A stretch of 64,000 nt of DNA from the NCBI RefSeq assembly GCF_009800925.1, contig NZ_WOYF01000017.1, positions 1 through 64,000 on the forward strand, given 5' to 3'. Position numbers and translations under genes: made by a program. The stretch is from Budvicia diplopodorum (lineage in GTDB: Bacteria > Pseudomonadota > Gammaproteobacteria > Enterobacterales > Enterobacteriaceae). Every line of letters begins with the position of its first letter. Within the stretch, counting starts at the first letter, position 1. Below the pieces are notes generated by a model. The model worked only from the letters and a program-made list of their open reading frames with translations, was not told the DNA's origin and did not search any database. Positions 49,128 through 58,452 of this stretch are shown piece after piece.

Positions 49128-50933
49128 ATGAATCCTATCGTTGAGAACGTTACTCAGAAAATTATCGCCCGTTCAAAGGCCACTCGTACCGACTATTTAG
49201 CTAAAATTGATGCGGCTAAAAATAAAACGGTTCATCGTTCTCAGCTTTCATGTGGCAACCTTGCCCATGGTTTTGCCGCCTGCTCCCCGGACGATAAATC
49301 GTCACTGAAGAATATGGTAAAAAGTAACATCGGCATTATTACCTCCTATAACGATATGCTTTCCGCCCATCAACCCTATGAACATTACCCTGAGCGTTTA
49401 AAAAATGCGTTACACAGCGTTGGCTCCGTTGGTCAGGTTGCCGGTGGAGTTCCTGCAATGTGTGATGGCGTTACGCAGGGTCAGGATGGTATGGAGCTCT
49501 CTCTACTTAGCCGCGATTTGATCGCCATGTCAGCCGCGATTGGCCTGTCGCACAATATGTTTGACGGTGCATTATTCCTCGGGGTATGTGACAAAATTGT
49601 GCCGGGATTATTTATTGCCGCCATGGCTTTTGGTCATCTGCCCGCCGTATTTGTTCCTGCTGGTCCAATGCGTACCGGCGCATCAAATAAAGAGAAGGTG
49701 CGTATTCGTCAACTGTATGCTGAAGGCAAAGTTGGCCGGGATGCGCTGCTGGAATCTGAGGCTAACTCTTATCATTCTGCCGGAACCTGCACTTTCTACG
49801 GTACCGCTAACTCCAACCAAATGATCATGGAAGTGATGGGGCTGCACCTGCCCGGTTCGTCATTTGTCTATCCGGATGTCACCTTACGCGATGAGCTTAC
49901 CGATGCGGCCGCTCGTCAGGTAACTCGAATGACGGAGTCTTCCGGTGATTATCTACCGGTCGGGCGCTTAGTGGATGAAAAAGTGATGGTGAACGGCATT
50001 GTTGCTTTGTTGGCAACCGGCGGCTCAACGAATCACACCATGCATTTAGTCGCGATGGCTAAGTCGGCCGGTATTCAAATTACTTGGGATGACTTTTCCG
50101 AACTGTCTGAGGCGGTTCCGCTATTAACCCGTATTTATCCTAATGGCCCGGGCGATATTAACTATTTTCAGGCCGCTGGTGGGGTTTCTCTGCTGGTTCG
50201 TGAGTTATTAAACGGCGGTTTGTTACATGAAGATGTTCATACCGTCGCCGGTTTTGGTTTACATCGTTACACTCAGGAGCCTTTCCTTGACGGAGACCAG
50301 TTAGCGTATCGCGACGGGCCCCATGTTTCGCTGGATCCTGAGGTTATCTCTACGCTAGAGGCACCATTTGTTAAACATGGCGGTACTAAGGTGCTGTCCG
50401 GTAATCTTGGCCGGGCCGTTATGAAAACGTCAGCGGTACCGGAAGAGCGTCAGATAATTACTGCGCCTGCTGTGGTTTTTGAAAGCCAGTACGATATTGA
50501 TGCCGCGTTTAACGCCGGGCAACTAGACCGTGACTGCGTTGTGGTTGTGCGCTTTCAGGGGCCAAAAGCGATTGGTATGCCGGAGCTGCATAAGCTAATG
50601 CCTCCACTAGGCGTATTGATGGACCGTGGATATAAGGTTGCATTAGTGACCGATGGCCGTTTGTCTGGCGCATCGGGTAAAGTTCCTGCGGCTATTCACG
50701 TCACCCCAGAAGCCTATGTAGGTGGACTGCTGGCTAAAGTGCAGGACGGCGATATGATTCAGATAGACGGCACGACCGGTAAACTTTCGCTGCTAGTTGG
50801 TGAAACTGAACTGGCTCGCCGTCAGGCTTCGGCACCGGATTTATCTGCGTCTCATGTGGGAATGGGCCGGGAGCTGTTCTCTGTGATGCGAGAGCAAATC
50901 TCTGGTGCAGAAGACGGTGCCAGCTGCTTCTGA
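49128..50933 (+). CDS. edd: Phosphogluconate dehydratase
   Basis: First enzyme of the Entner-Doudoroff pathway, 6-phosphogluconate to KDPG; Fe-S dehydratase of the IlvD/Edd family. 601 residues (E. coli 603). Cluster ligands: Cys in [37 protein letters not shown] and [17 protein letters not shown]-terminal [18 protein letters not shown]. Regulated by GntR and CRP sites upstream. In E. coli eda follows; here a terminator and unrelated genes follow. Confidence 0.97.
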   Translation: MNPIVENVTQKIIARSKATRTDYLAKIDAAKNKTVHRSQLSCGNLAHGFAACSPDDKSSLKNMVKSNIGIITSYNDMLSAHQPYEHYPERLKNALHSVGSVGQVAGGVPAMCDGVTQGQDGMELSLLSRDLIAMSAAIGLSHNMFDGALFLGVCDKIVPGLFIAAMAFGHLPAVFVPAGPMRTGASNKEKVRIRQLYAEGKVGRDALLESEANSYHSAGTCTFYGTANSNQMIMEVMGLHLPGSSFVYPDVTLRDELTDAAARQVTRMTESSGDYLPVGRLVDEKVMVNGIVALLATGGSTNHTMHLVAMAKSAGIQITWDDFSELSEAVPLLTRIYPNGPGDINYFQAAGGVSLLVRELLNGGLLHEDVHTVAGFGLHRYTQEPFLDGDQLAYRDGPHVSLDPEVISTLEAPFVKHGGTKVLSGNLGRAVMKTSAVPEERQIITAPAVVFESQYDIDAAFNAGQLDRDCVVVVRFQGPKAIGMPELHKLMPPLGVLMDRGYKVALVTDGRLSGASGKVPAAIHVTPEAYVGGLLAKVQDGDMIQIDGTTGKLSLLVGETELARRQASAPDLSASHVGMGRELFSVMREQISGAEDGASCF

Positions 50934-50968
50934 TTCCTTTGCTGTAAACAATTAAATAATTTGAGAGC

Positions 50969-51027
50969 GGCAGTAGCCGTGGTGGATTTATTTTCTTAAT
51001 CTGCCACGGGTATTGCCATTTTTTATT
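50969..51027 (+). terminator. edd terminator
   Basis: A 14-bp imperfect stem (50969-50982 with 51004-51017, two mismatches) followed by ATTTTTTATT, 35 bp after the edd stop. Confidence 0.75.
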
Positions 51028-51168
51028 GATATATATTGAGTTATTGATAATGATTTATTAGCAAATGAATGATTTAAAAAGTGTTTTTTCGTATTAGCAA
51101 GATGATCAAACATTGTAACAAATCCGACCAGTTAAATAGTGGTAATAGATTTCATACATGACTTATAG

Positions 51169-51197
51169 TGTTGGTATCTATGACAGGTAGCGTCATG
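51169..51197. promoter_or_regulatory. Degenerate GntR-operator-like sequence before the KAS III gene
   Basis: TGTT-GGTATC-ATGA-GGTA-CGTCATG can be aligned with the gntT-gntK operator and its following CGTCATG, with a few gaps. It lies 35 bp before the KAS III-like ATG. It may be a diverged GntR site or chance. Confidence 0.35.
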
Positions 51198-51231
51198 CAG
51201 TTATTTAACCGCGTAAATAAAACGGATTTTT

Positions 51232-52242
51232 ATGACGACTCATTCAACAATCAACAATATAGCTATTCCCCTTAAAGTCATTTCTACCGGAATTGCGTTG
51301 CCGGAAACTCGCGTTTTTTCTTCAGAGCTTGACCGCAGGCTGAATAAGTCCGCTGGGTATGTTGAGAAGCATTGTGGTATCGAATACCGTTTTCATGCAC
51401 CTTTCGATCTCGATCCTGCCGTATTTGCCGCTCAGGCAATATACGATGCGTTACGGCGTCAGCAGATTAAACCTGAAAGTATCGACTTACTCATTTCCGC
51501 CTCCGCTATTCCCATTCAGGCCCTGCCCTATTCGGCCGCCCATATCCTTAAAGCTTCATCACTGCCTGCCGGAATCGCCTGCTTTGATATTAATACTAGC
51601 TGCGTTAGCTTTGTAACGGCGATGCACGTGGCCGCCTCTTTGCTGGCCAGCGGCGGATATCGTCGTATCGCTATTGTTTCAGCCGAACTGCCTTCCCGCG
51701 GTATTGACTGGAACCACCGGGAATCATCGTTGATTTTTGGCGACGGCGCGGCCTGCGCTATCGTTGAACGCGGCGACGGGCAAAGCGGAATTGTCTCTTA
51801 TCTACTGGAAACCTATCCTGAAGGTATTGGCTACTGTGAAATCCGCGCCGGGGGCGTACGTAAAAACCTGAGATCCGGTATGGAAGACAGCGATTTTCTG
51901 TTCCATATGGACGGTAAGCCGCTGTTTAAAACTGCTTCCGGGCTGATTGACGGCTATATGGCCCGTTTGCTGGCTCCCAGCGGACTTAAGTTGAAAGATA
52001 TGGCAACGGTGATCCCGCATCAGGCCAGCCATTTGTCGCTGGAACATATGCGCCGACGCTTAGGAATATCCCCTCAGGCGCTGATTGATATTTATCGCCA
52101 CCGTGGGAATCAGGTTTCAGCTTCCATTCCCAGCGCACTGCACGAAGCCAGACTACGCGGAAAGTTTGAACCCGGGCATCCGGCTATGTTGATTGGTACC
52201 GCTGCCGGGCTCTCTTTCGGCGGTATGATATTGATGCCATGA
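51232..52242 (+). CDS. Beta-ketoacyl-ACP synthase III-like condensing enzyme
   Basis: 336 residues, thiolase fold, FabH/KAS III-like. The Cys-His-Asn triad is intact: C124 in DINTSCVSF, H263 in VIPHQAS, N293 in HRGNQVSASIPSAL; glycine-rich GTAAGLSFGGMIL closes the protein. It differs enough from housekeeping FabH, and is away from the fab cluster, to suggest a special acyl condensation or transfer rather than bulk fatty acid initiation. It overlaps the PAP2 gene by 4 bp, so the pair is translationally coupled; the desaturase follows. Substrates unknown. Confidence 0.85.
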   Translation: MTTHSTINNIAIPLKVISTGIALPETRVFSSELDRRLNKSAGYVEKHCGIEYRFHAPFDLDPAVFAAQAIYDALRRQQIKPESIDLLISASAIPIQALPYSAAHILKASSLPAGIACFDINTSCVSFVTAMHVAASLLASGGYRRIAIVSAELPSRGIDWNHRESSLIFGDGAACAIVERGDGQSGIVSYLLETYPEGIGYCEIRAGGVRKNLRSGMEDSDFLFHMDGKPLFKTASGLIDGYMARLLAPSGLKLKDMATVIPHQASHLSLEHMRRRLGISPQALIDIYRHRGNQVSASIPSALHEARLRGKFEPGHPAMLIGTAAGLSFGGMILMP

Positions 52243-52868
52243 AGACCAATAACGGACTGTTCCGCGCGGGCTCATGCCTGCTAGGCTGGGGGGTAGTCGG
52301 CCTATGTTATCACCTGAGTGGTCGCTGGCAGGGGGCTGGGAACTTGCAACCTCTTGGTCCGGTAGACCGATGGATATCTTATTCGCCTGATGCCATCTGG
52401 CCTTATCTCTCCTTTTTTCTTATCGTTCCTTTAGCCTATTTATTATGCCCACTGCGGCGGGTTCACTGGCTAACGGTATCGATGGCAATGTGCGCGCTAA
52501 TTGCAGGCTGTATTTACCTGATTTGGCCTACTACCATGGAATATCCGCCGGTTAGCGGTAACGGGCTGAGTGAGCAGGTATTACTGTTTCTGATAAGCAT
52601 TGATTCACCCCAGAACTGCTTCCCGTCTTTGCATGCTGCGCTAACGCTACTGTCTGTGGCCGCGGTTTACCAGCGACAGCACTGGCTACGCTCTGTGATG
52701 TTCATTGTGTGGGGAAGCGTTATCGCGTTTTCTATTTTGCAGCTACGCCGCCATTTATTTATCGATTTGCTGTCGGGTGTCGCATTGGCAAGCTGTGTCG
52801 GGTATGGGGTCTATTACTCAAGCCAGCGTTTATATAGTCTAAATATGGCAAGGATGTCCTATGACTGA
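52239..52868 (+). CDS. PAP2-superfamily membrane phosphatase
   Basis: 209 residues with about five or six membrane helices. The PAP2 catalytic pieces are visible: CFPSLHAAL with PSLH at 129-132, and the third motif QLRRHLFIDLLSG with H172 and D176. The N-terminal Arg/Lys motif is not obvious. PSLHAA-type members act on lipid phosphates or transfer phospholipid headgroups (for example inositolphosphorylceramide synthases). The gene is coupled upstream to the KAS III-like gene, and its stop overlaps a 19-codon ORF. Substrate unknown. Confidence 0.82.
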   Translation: MKTNNGLFRAGSCLLGWGVVGLCYHLSGRWQGAGNLQPLGPVDRWISYSPDAIWPYLSFFLIVPLAYLLCPLRRVHWLTVSMAMCALIAGCIYLIWPTTMEYPPVSGNGLSEQVLLFLISIDSPQNCFPSLHAALTLLSVAAVYQRQHWLRSVMFIVWGSVIAFSILQLRRHLFIDLLSGVALASCVGYGVYYSSQRLYSLNMARMSYD

Positions 52869-52920
52869 TTTAATCATACCGATTATTTTTATGCTGCTGA
52901 TGGTGGGCCGCGCGTTTTAA
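52861..52920 (+). CDS. Possible 19-residue membrane micro-protein
   Basis: An ATG in the overlap ATGACTGA with the PAP2 stop opens a 19-codon frame reading MTDLIIPIIFMLLMVGRAF, almost entirely one hydrophobic helix. The stop/start overlap would allow coupled translation. A strong hairpin covers its 3' end. Coding status is unproven. Confidence 0.35.
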   Translation: MTDLIIPIIFMLLMVGRAF

Positions 52921-52938
52921 AGACGATGGGCCACCATC
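52899..52938 (+). other. Intercistronic stem-loop before the desaturase gene
   Basis: GATGGTGGGCC (52899-52909) pairs with 52928-52938 at 10 of 11 positions, 18-nt loop. No T-tract follows, and the desaturase start is 28 bp further on, so it probably tunes mRNA stability or translation rather than terminating. Confidence 0.55.
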
Positions 52939-52966
52939 ATAATATTGAAAGTAAGGATGCAGACAC

Positions 52967-54103
52967 ATGGCTAAGTCAGTACCGCCTTTAAGCTATCGAT
53001 CCCGAGACGATGTGGCGCTGCATAAGGCGTTGAATAAGGCCGTTCACCAATATTTGCAGGATAATAACGAGCACCGGTTTGCCGATAGCGCAATGCTGAT
53101 AAAAATCGTTTTTTTATCAACGGTCTGTTTTGTGCTCTATTTTTTTACGTTAACCGTAAGCAGCAAAGTCGCTTTCTTATGTAGCTACACCGGGTTTTTG
53201 TTCTCTACGCTATTTCTGGCCGTCAATGTGGTGCACGATGCCTCCCATAACGCTATTTTTCGTCAGGCGTGGGCTAACCGCTGGCTGAATAATGTGATGA
53301 CTATTCCGTTGGGTCTGGATGCGGACTGCTGGCGAGTAAGGCATACCATCTGTCATCATGGCCATACCAACGTTAAAGGGTACGATCTGGATATTGAGGA
53401 AAATGGCATACTGCGCCAAACGCCTTACCAGCGCTGGTGGCCTTTGATGCGCCTGCAGCATTATTATTGGCCGGTGGCAGCGGCATTAACTTTTCCGATC
53501 TTTATTTGGGTTACTGACTGGCTAGATCGAGCCGGATTTACCCGCGTGACGATTAAAATGAAGTATCAGGGTATCAGAGGCTGGTGCTACTTTTTATTGA
53601 GTAAATCGCTGCACTTGGCCGTTTCCTTACTGATCCCTATGCTGGCCGCTCAGGCTCTGTCCATATCCATCGCTGACGTTATCGTGGCTTATCTGCTCAG
53701 CCAGATGCTGTCATCGCTGATTTTTGTTGTGCTGATCCTTGGAACCCACTGGGCCAAAGCTAAGTTTTATCTGGCCCCGAAGCAGGGTTTAATGCCGCAC
53801 GGTTGGTATCATCATAACTTCTCGACTACGTTTGACTGGCTTACTACGCCACAATGGCTAACCTATTGGCTGGGTGGACTGAATCTGCATTTAACCCACC
53901 ATCTGTTTCCTGACTGGAATCATCGTCACTATTTGGCATTGGCTAAGATTATTGAGCAAACGGTGCCTGAGTTTAATATTGAGTACCGCTGCGTTACCCT
54001 TGGAGAGCTGTTTAAGTATCAGCAGAAGTTTTTGCGTGAGATGGGCAATAACAAGGGGCCGGATGAAGACTCCCAACCCGCCAGCCATCAGGCCGACGGG
54101 TGA
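52967..54103 (+). CDS. Membrane-bound fatty acid desaturase
   Basis: 378 residues, di-iron integral membrane desaturase (FA_desaturase family). All three histidine boxes are present: HDASH at 90-94, HTICHH at 126-131, and HLTHH at 308-312 (an extra YHH at 281-283). Hydrophobic pairs at about 45-90 and 165-255 fit four membrane helices. The third box has H, not Q, as its first residue. Acyl-lipid desaturases are uncommon in E. coli-like bacteria. Good GTAAGGA before ATG 52967. Converges with zntA with a 7-bp gap. Confidence 0.88.
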   Translation: MAKSVPPLSYRSRDDVALHKALNKAVHQYLQDNNEHRFADSAMLIKIVFLSTVCFVLYFFTLTVSSKVAFLCSYTGFLFSTLFLAVNVVHDASHNAIFRQAWANRWLNNVMTIPLGLDADCWRVRHTICHHGHTNVKGYDLDIEENGILRQTPYQRWWPLMRLQHYYWPVAAALTFPIFIWVTDWLDRAGFTRVTIKMKYQGIRGWCYFLLSKSLHLAVSLLIPMLAAQALSISIADVIVAYLLSQMLSSLIFVVLILGTHWAKAKFYLAPKQGLMPHGWYHHNFSTTFDWLTTPQWLTYWLGGLNLHLTHHLFPDWNHRHYLALAKIIEQTVPEFNIEYRCVTLGELFKYQQKFLREMGNNKGPDEDSQPASHQADG

Positions 54104-54110
54104 GTGCGGT

Positions 54111-56375
54111 TTAACCTTGGTTTTCTTCTTTTCTTTTGCGTAACAGGCGCAGCGCGTTGGCGGTAACCAACGCGGTTGCACCTGAGTCGGCAAGCACGGC
54201 AAGCCATAACCCGGTCAGGCCTAACAGGCTGGTGACCAGAAAAACGGCTTTTAGCCCGAGTGCGATAGTAATGTTCTGACGAATGATTTTACGGGTGGCA
54301 CGCGACAGCACAATCATATCGACTAAACCAATCAGCCGGTTGTGGGTTAGCGCGGCGTCGGCGGTTTCTAGTGCCACGTCGGTTCCTCCGCCCATGGCAA
54401 TACCGATAGTCGACGATTTCATCGCCGGGGCATCGTTGATACCGTCTCCTACCATGGCCGTTGGCCGTTGCTTGTTCATGGCAAGAACCGCGGTGACTTT
54501 GTCTTCCGGCAACAGCCCGGCTTGGTACTCAATACCTAACTCATTAGCGATAGCCGCAGCGGCGCGAGGGTTATCACCGGTCAGCATCACACCGTTTACG
54601 CCAATATTGCGTAACGCAGTCATGGCCTGTTTTGCGTCTTCACGCATGGTGTCGCGCAGGGCCATCAGGCCAATAACTTGGCCGTCACGCAGTGCCATTA
54701 CCACCGTTTTCCCCTGATCTTCTAGCCGGGTAATCTGTGACCGATCTTCGACAGAGAGCTGGTTTTCATCCAGCTTAGAGGGCGCGCTAATCAGAATGGT
54801 TTGGTTATCTACTTTGCCCTGAACGCCTACTCCGGCAATAGCCCGGCGCTCTTCGGCTTCGGAATAACTGATTCCAGCTTCTGTCGTGCGGCGGATAATC
54901 GCCTGAGCCAGAGGGTGATGAGAACCTGACTCGATGGATGCCGCCAACTGCAGTAGCTGCTTATCGCTGATGCCCGGTGCCGGAATAACGTCCGTTACCG
55001 TTGGTTTGCCTTCGGTCAGGGTGCCGGTTTTGTCGAACGCGATTTGAGTTATGGAGCCTAACTGTTCTAAAGCCGCGCCGCCCTTAATCAGTGCGCCACG
55101 GCGGGTTGCTGCGGCCAGCGCCGAGGTGATTGCTGCCGGGGTAGAGATAACCAGCGCACAAGGGCAGCCGATTAACAGTAAAGTCAGCCCGCGGTAGATC
55201 CAGGTTTCCCAAGGCTGGGCAAAGGCCAGCGGTGGAATGATAACCACCAGAAGAGCAAATAGCATAATGCTTGGGGTGTAGTAACGGCTAAAGCGATCGA
55301 TAAAACGTTCAATTGGCGCCCGGCGTTCTTCGGCTTCTTCGATCAGGCTCAGAATACGATCAACCGCATTGTTGCCCGGCTCAGATAACACTTTAAGCTG
55401 GATGACGGTGTCTACCGCCAGACTACCGGCGGCTACTTTTTCTCCGCGCAGGCGATCGACCGGAATTGATTCTCCGGTCAGGGCGCTTTCATCGAAACCG
55501 GCACCGTCGCTGATAAGTTCGGCATCAACGGGTAAGCGAGTTCCGGGCGCTATCTCGATAATATCGCCGGGGCGTAGGCTGGCCGCGCCTACCACTTTTC
55601 GTTCGCCGTTACTGAGTACAACCGCCTCTTCCGGCAGTAATGCCATTAATGAGGTCACGCCCTGACGCGCCCGGTTGGCCGCGTAGGACTCCAGTAATTC
55701 CCCGATCATAAATAGCATCAGCACCATGGCGGCCTCTTCGGTTGCGCCAATAATCAGCGCTCCGATAGCCGATATACTCATCAGTGTTTCAATGGCAAAC
55801 GGTGTACCCGAAAGGGTCTGGCGGATAGCCTGACGGCCAATCGGGATGATGCCGAATAGCGTTGTTAGTATAAAAGCAGCGCGCCCGTACGATGGGGAGA
55901 AGGATTCGATTATCCAACTAAGCAGGATCAGGGCCGCCAGAATTGCCGGTGGGGCATATTCTTTAAAGCGGCGCGATTTATCCACCGCTTTAGATACTGG
56001 GCGGGTGCCGGTAGCCGACGCCAGTGAGTAACCGGCTTTTTTTACCGCCTGCTCAATTTTATCGGCCAGATCTTCACTGTGTTTAATGTCTACGACCAGC
56101 TTTTCGGTAGCGAATAAGATTTTTGCATTTTCAACCCCCTGAACCTGATAAACCGCCGTTTCAACCTTCTTGGCGCAGCTCGGGCAATCCATACCAAAAA
56201 CTTGCCACGTCAGGCGGGTATTGCCTTCGGTTGGTTGTTCAAGCTTTTCATTGGAGGTACTGCATGACTGGGCACAACAGGATGAATGTTGGTGGTCGTC
56301 ACCATGACTATGCGGGTGATTATGGTCATGTAGCCCCGGTATTTTGGCCGTTTTAATATCGATGTGGCTGGTCAT
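54111..56375 (-). CDS. zntA: Zn/Cd/Pb-exporting P-type ATPase
   Basis: P1B-type ATPase exporting Zn2+, Cd2+ and Pb2+ from the cytoplasm. 754 residues from ATG 56375 (E. coli 732). Extended His/Cys-rich N-terminus (HDHNHPHSHGDDHQH about 16-30, SSCCAQSC 31-38), metal-binding GMDCPSC at 61-67, TGE at 300-302, CPC at 404-406, phosphorylated D448 in DKTGTLTEG, and GDGINDAPA. ATG 56375 is preferred over ATG 56396: the ZntR-type promoter would start transcription near 56401, and TTGGAAA lies before 56375. Confidence 0.96.
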   Translation of the reverse strand: MTSHIDIKTAKIPGLHDHNHPHSHGDDHQHSSCCAQSCSTSNEKLEQPTEGNTRLTWQVFGMDCPSCAKKVETAVYQVQGVENAKILFATEKLVVDIKHSEDLADKIEQAVKKAGYSLASATGTRPVSKAVDKSRRFKEYAPPAILAALILLSWIIESFSPSYGRAAFILTTLFGIIPIGRQAIRQTLSGTPFAIETLMSISAIGALIIGATEEAAMVLMLFMIGELLESYAANRARQGVTSLMALLPEEAVVLSNGERKVVGAASLRPGDIIEIAPGTRLPVDAELISDGAGFDESALTGESIPVDRLRGEKVAAGSLAVDTVIQLKVLSEPGNNAVDRILSLIEEAEERRAPIERFIDRFSRYYTPSIMLFALLVVIIPPLAFAQPWETWIYRGLTLLLIGCPCALVISTPAAITSALAAATRRGALIKGGAALEQLGSITQIAFDKTGTLTEGKPTVTDVIPAPGISDKQLLQLAASIESGSHHPLAQAIIRRTTEAGISYSEAEERRAIAGVGVQGKVDNQTILISAPSKLDENQLSVEDRSQITRLEDQGKTVVMALRDGQVIGLMALRDTMREDAKQAMTALRNIGVNGVMLTGDNPRAAAAIANELGIEYQAGLLPEDKVTAVLAMNKQRPTAMVGDGINDAPAMKSSTIGIAMGGGTDVALETADAALTHNRLIGLVDMIVLSRATRKIIRQNITIALGLKAVFLVTSLLGLTGLWLAVLADSGATALVTANALRLLRKRKEENQG

Positions 56376-56407
56376 TTTGGTTTTTCCAATTTGCATCTAA
56401 TAGCAGT

Positions 56408-56439
56408 ACTCTACACCTTGGAGCCCACTCCAGAGTCAA
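56408..56439 (-). promoter_or_regulatory. ZntR-type promoter of zntA
   Basis: On the minus strand: TTGACT (-35), a 20-bp spacer containing the dyad CTGGAG/CTCCA(A)G, then TAGAGT (-10). Over-long spacers with a central dyad mark MerR-family control; E. coli zntA has the same 20-bp spacer and nearly the same dyad for ZntR. Confidence 0.88.
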
Positions 56440-56575
56440 TAGGGTATTTATATTAATTACGATTACTTATTGTTTATTATTTGTTCGAATGTAAATTAAA
56501 TAAAGTTAGAAATGGTTACCAATCTGAAATATACTGCCTGCCTTGCTGAAATTGAATCAAAAGGTGGCGTTTGAG

Positions 56576-57451
56576 ATGCCGTTACTTATAGCCACAACGC
56601 TGCTTTGGGCGTTCTCGTTTAGTCTGATAGGCGTTTATCTATCAGGACAGGTTGATAGCTGGTTCGCGGTGTTTATCCGGGTATTGCTGGCTTTTATTGT
56701 CTTTCTGCCGTTCTGGCGTTTTCGTGGCGTAACGCTCAGGCAAGCACTGTTATATATGGTGGTTGGTGCATTCCAGCTTGGGATCATGTACCTGTTTTAC
56801 TACCAGTCTTTTTTGTATCTCAGCGTACCTGAAATTCTATTGTTCACGATTATGACGCCGATTTACGTCACGCTGGTTTACGATCTACTGGCGGGTAATC
56901 GGCTGCGGGTTGGGTATTTGCTGAGCGCGCTGCTGGCCGTGGCCGGTGCGGCAGTGATTCGTTATAACCAGCTTAGCCCGCAGTTTTGGTTTGGTCTTGC
57001 TCTGGTGCAGGGGGCCAATATTTGTTTTGCCATCGGTCAGGTGGGCTATAAGCGGCTGATGGAGGTTTACCCGATGCCGCAACGTCATGCTTTTTCATGG
57101 TTCTATCTTGGCGCACTCTGCGTTGCCGGTACGGCGTGGATGCTGTTTGGTAACGTCAACAAGCTGCCGACGACCGGGGTGCAGTGGGGCATTTTGCTGT
57201 GGCTGGGGGTTGGTGCGTCAGGGCTGGGGTATTTTATGTGGAACTATGGCGCTACTCTGGTGGATGCCGGAACGCTGGCTATTATGAACAATGCGCTGAT
57301 CCCGGCCGGTCTGCTGGTGAATTTTGCCATTTGGCAGCACGATGTTGAATGGCTGCGTTTGGCGGTCGGAGGTGGAATCATTTTCGCTTCATTGCTGGTG
57401 CATAAACGTTGGGTTGTTGCCAATTCCGAGCCGCTTGGAAAGTCGGCCTGA
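56576..57451 (+). CDS. bioP: Biotin/EamA-type transporter BioP (YigM)
   Basis: 291 residues, ten helices, carboxylate/amino acid/amine transporter family. Very close to E. coli YigM, shown to take up biotin: PLLIATTLLWAFSFSLIGVYLSGQVDSWFAV, GYKRLMEVYPMPQRHAFSWFYLGA, GYFMWNYGATLVDAGTLAIMNNALIPAGLLVN. ATG 56576 with AAGGTGG upstream; a TTG at 56543 would add 11 unconserved residues. Beside metR, as in E. coli. Confidence 0.92.
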   Translation: MPLLIATTLLWAFSFSLIGVYLSGQVDSWFAVFIRVLLAFIVFLPFWRFRGVTLRQALLYMVVGAFQLGIMYLFYYQSFLYLSVPEILLFTIMTPIYVTLVYDLLAGNRLRVGYLLSALLAVAGAAVIRYNQLSPQFWFGLALVQGANICFAIGQVGYKRLMEVYPMPQRHAFSWFYLGALCVAGTAWMLFGNVNKLPTTGVQWGILLWLGVGASGLGYFMWNYGATLVDAGTLAIMNNALIPAGLLVNFAIWQHDVEWLRLAVGGGIIFASLLVHKRWVVANSEPLGKSA

Positions 57452-57454
57452 CTA

Positions 57455-58351
57455 TCAGGCCAGCTTGATGAAAGGTAAACTACCGGCGTGGCTGCGCGCC
57501 ACGTCGATAAAGGCGCCAATGGCCAGTTGGTTTTGTTCACCGTCCCGGACTGCGGCGTAAAGCCTGCGCCATAGCCCGTCTCCCAAAGGTTTTGTTACCA
57601 CTAATCCTTGCTTCTCAGCCCCTTCAACCACCCAATGGGGAAGGGCTGCGATACCCATCCGGGCAGAAACCATCTGGATAAGCAGCATAGTATTATCCAC
57701 ATTTTTTAACGCGGGGGCGATGCCTGCCGGCTGAAGAAAATGGGTCCAAACGTCCAACCGCTGGCGCTGAACCGGATAAATTAATAAGGTTTCGTCGGCC
57801 AGATCTCGTGGCTCTAGTCCGCTCTTCTCTGCCAATGGATGTTCCGGTGCAACAACCAGGCGCACTTCAAAATCAAACAGCGAAGCGTAGTGCAAACCGC
57901 TGCGCGGTAGAATATCTGACGTCATGACCAGATCGAGGTCGCCTTGCTGTAGGGCGGGCTGAGGATCAAAAATAACCCCGGCTTTAAACTCAATGGCAAC
58001 GTCCGGCCAGTCGTGGCGGAAGGTATTCAGGGCGGGGGTTAGCCACTGAATACAGCTATGGCATTCAATGGCCAAACGGAGCTGATTGTTAGGCGGTTGG
58101 TTGCAGGTTTGCAGCGCCTGCTGAACTTGAGGAAGCACGCGATCGGCCAGCGTTAATAAAATATCTCCCTGAGCGGTAAACTGGATCGGCTGACTTTTAC
58201 GCACGAATAGCCGATAGCCCAACCGCTGTTCTATCTCATTAAACTGGTGAGAAAGTGCCGATTGAGTCAAATGCAACCGTGTTGCAGCACCGGCCAGAGA
58301 GCCGGAATGGCGCAAGGCCTGTAGCGTTCGTAAATGCTTCAATTCGATCAT
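57455..58351 (-). CDS. metR: LysR-type activator MetR
   Basis: Activates metE (and other met genes) with homocysteine as cofactor. 298 residues; N-terminal winged HTH ([40 protein letters not shown]) and C-terminal effector domain with [20 protein letters not shown]. Divergent from metE; converges with bioP (3-bp gap). A MetR-type site overlaps its start codon, which fits autoregulation. Confidence 0.96.
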   Translation of the reverse strand: MIELKHLRTLQALRHSGSLAGAATRLHLTQSALSHQFNEIEQRLGYRLFVRKSQPIQFTAQGDILLTLADRVLPQVQQALQTCNQPPNNQLRLAIECHSCIQWLTPALNTFRHDWPDVAIEFKAGVIFDPQPALQQGDLDLVMTSDILPRSGLHYASLFDFEVRLVVAPEHPLAEKSGLEPRDLADETLLIYPVQRQRLDVWTHFLQPAGIAPALKNVDNTMLLIQMVSARMGIAALPHWVVEGAEKQGLVVTKPLGDGLWRRLYAAVRDGEQNQLAIGAFIDVARSHAGSLPFIKLA

Positions 58352-58363
58352 GAAGGTTCTTCA
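58351..58363. promoter_or_regulatory. MetR binding site
   Basis: TGAA-N5-TTCA (TGAAGGTTCTTCA), the exact MetR consensus, at the first base of metR and 90 bp before metE. Confidence 0.82.
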
Positions 58364-58415
58364 CCATGAAGATGAAAATATTGCGCTTGTGTAATACACC
58401 ATACCTATTGATTAT

Positions 58416-58439
58416 AGATGTGTAAACATCTAGACGTCT
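58416..58439. promoter_or_regulatory. Three tandem MetJ met-boxes
   Basis: Adjacent 8-mers AGATGTGT (6/8), AAACATCT (6/8) and AGACGTCT (8/8) against the met-box consensus AGACGTCT, ending 13 bp before the metE ATG. MetJ with S-adenosylmethionine binds such tandem boxes and represses metE. Confidence 0.85.
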
Positions 58440-58452
58440 AAATGAGGTTGCT

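Noticed and set aside
54283..54717. 144-codon plus-strand ORF opposite zntA
   Set aside because: Antisense to the conserved ATPase domains of zntA; the Ser/Pro-rich composition is typical of a shadow frame.
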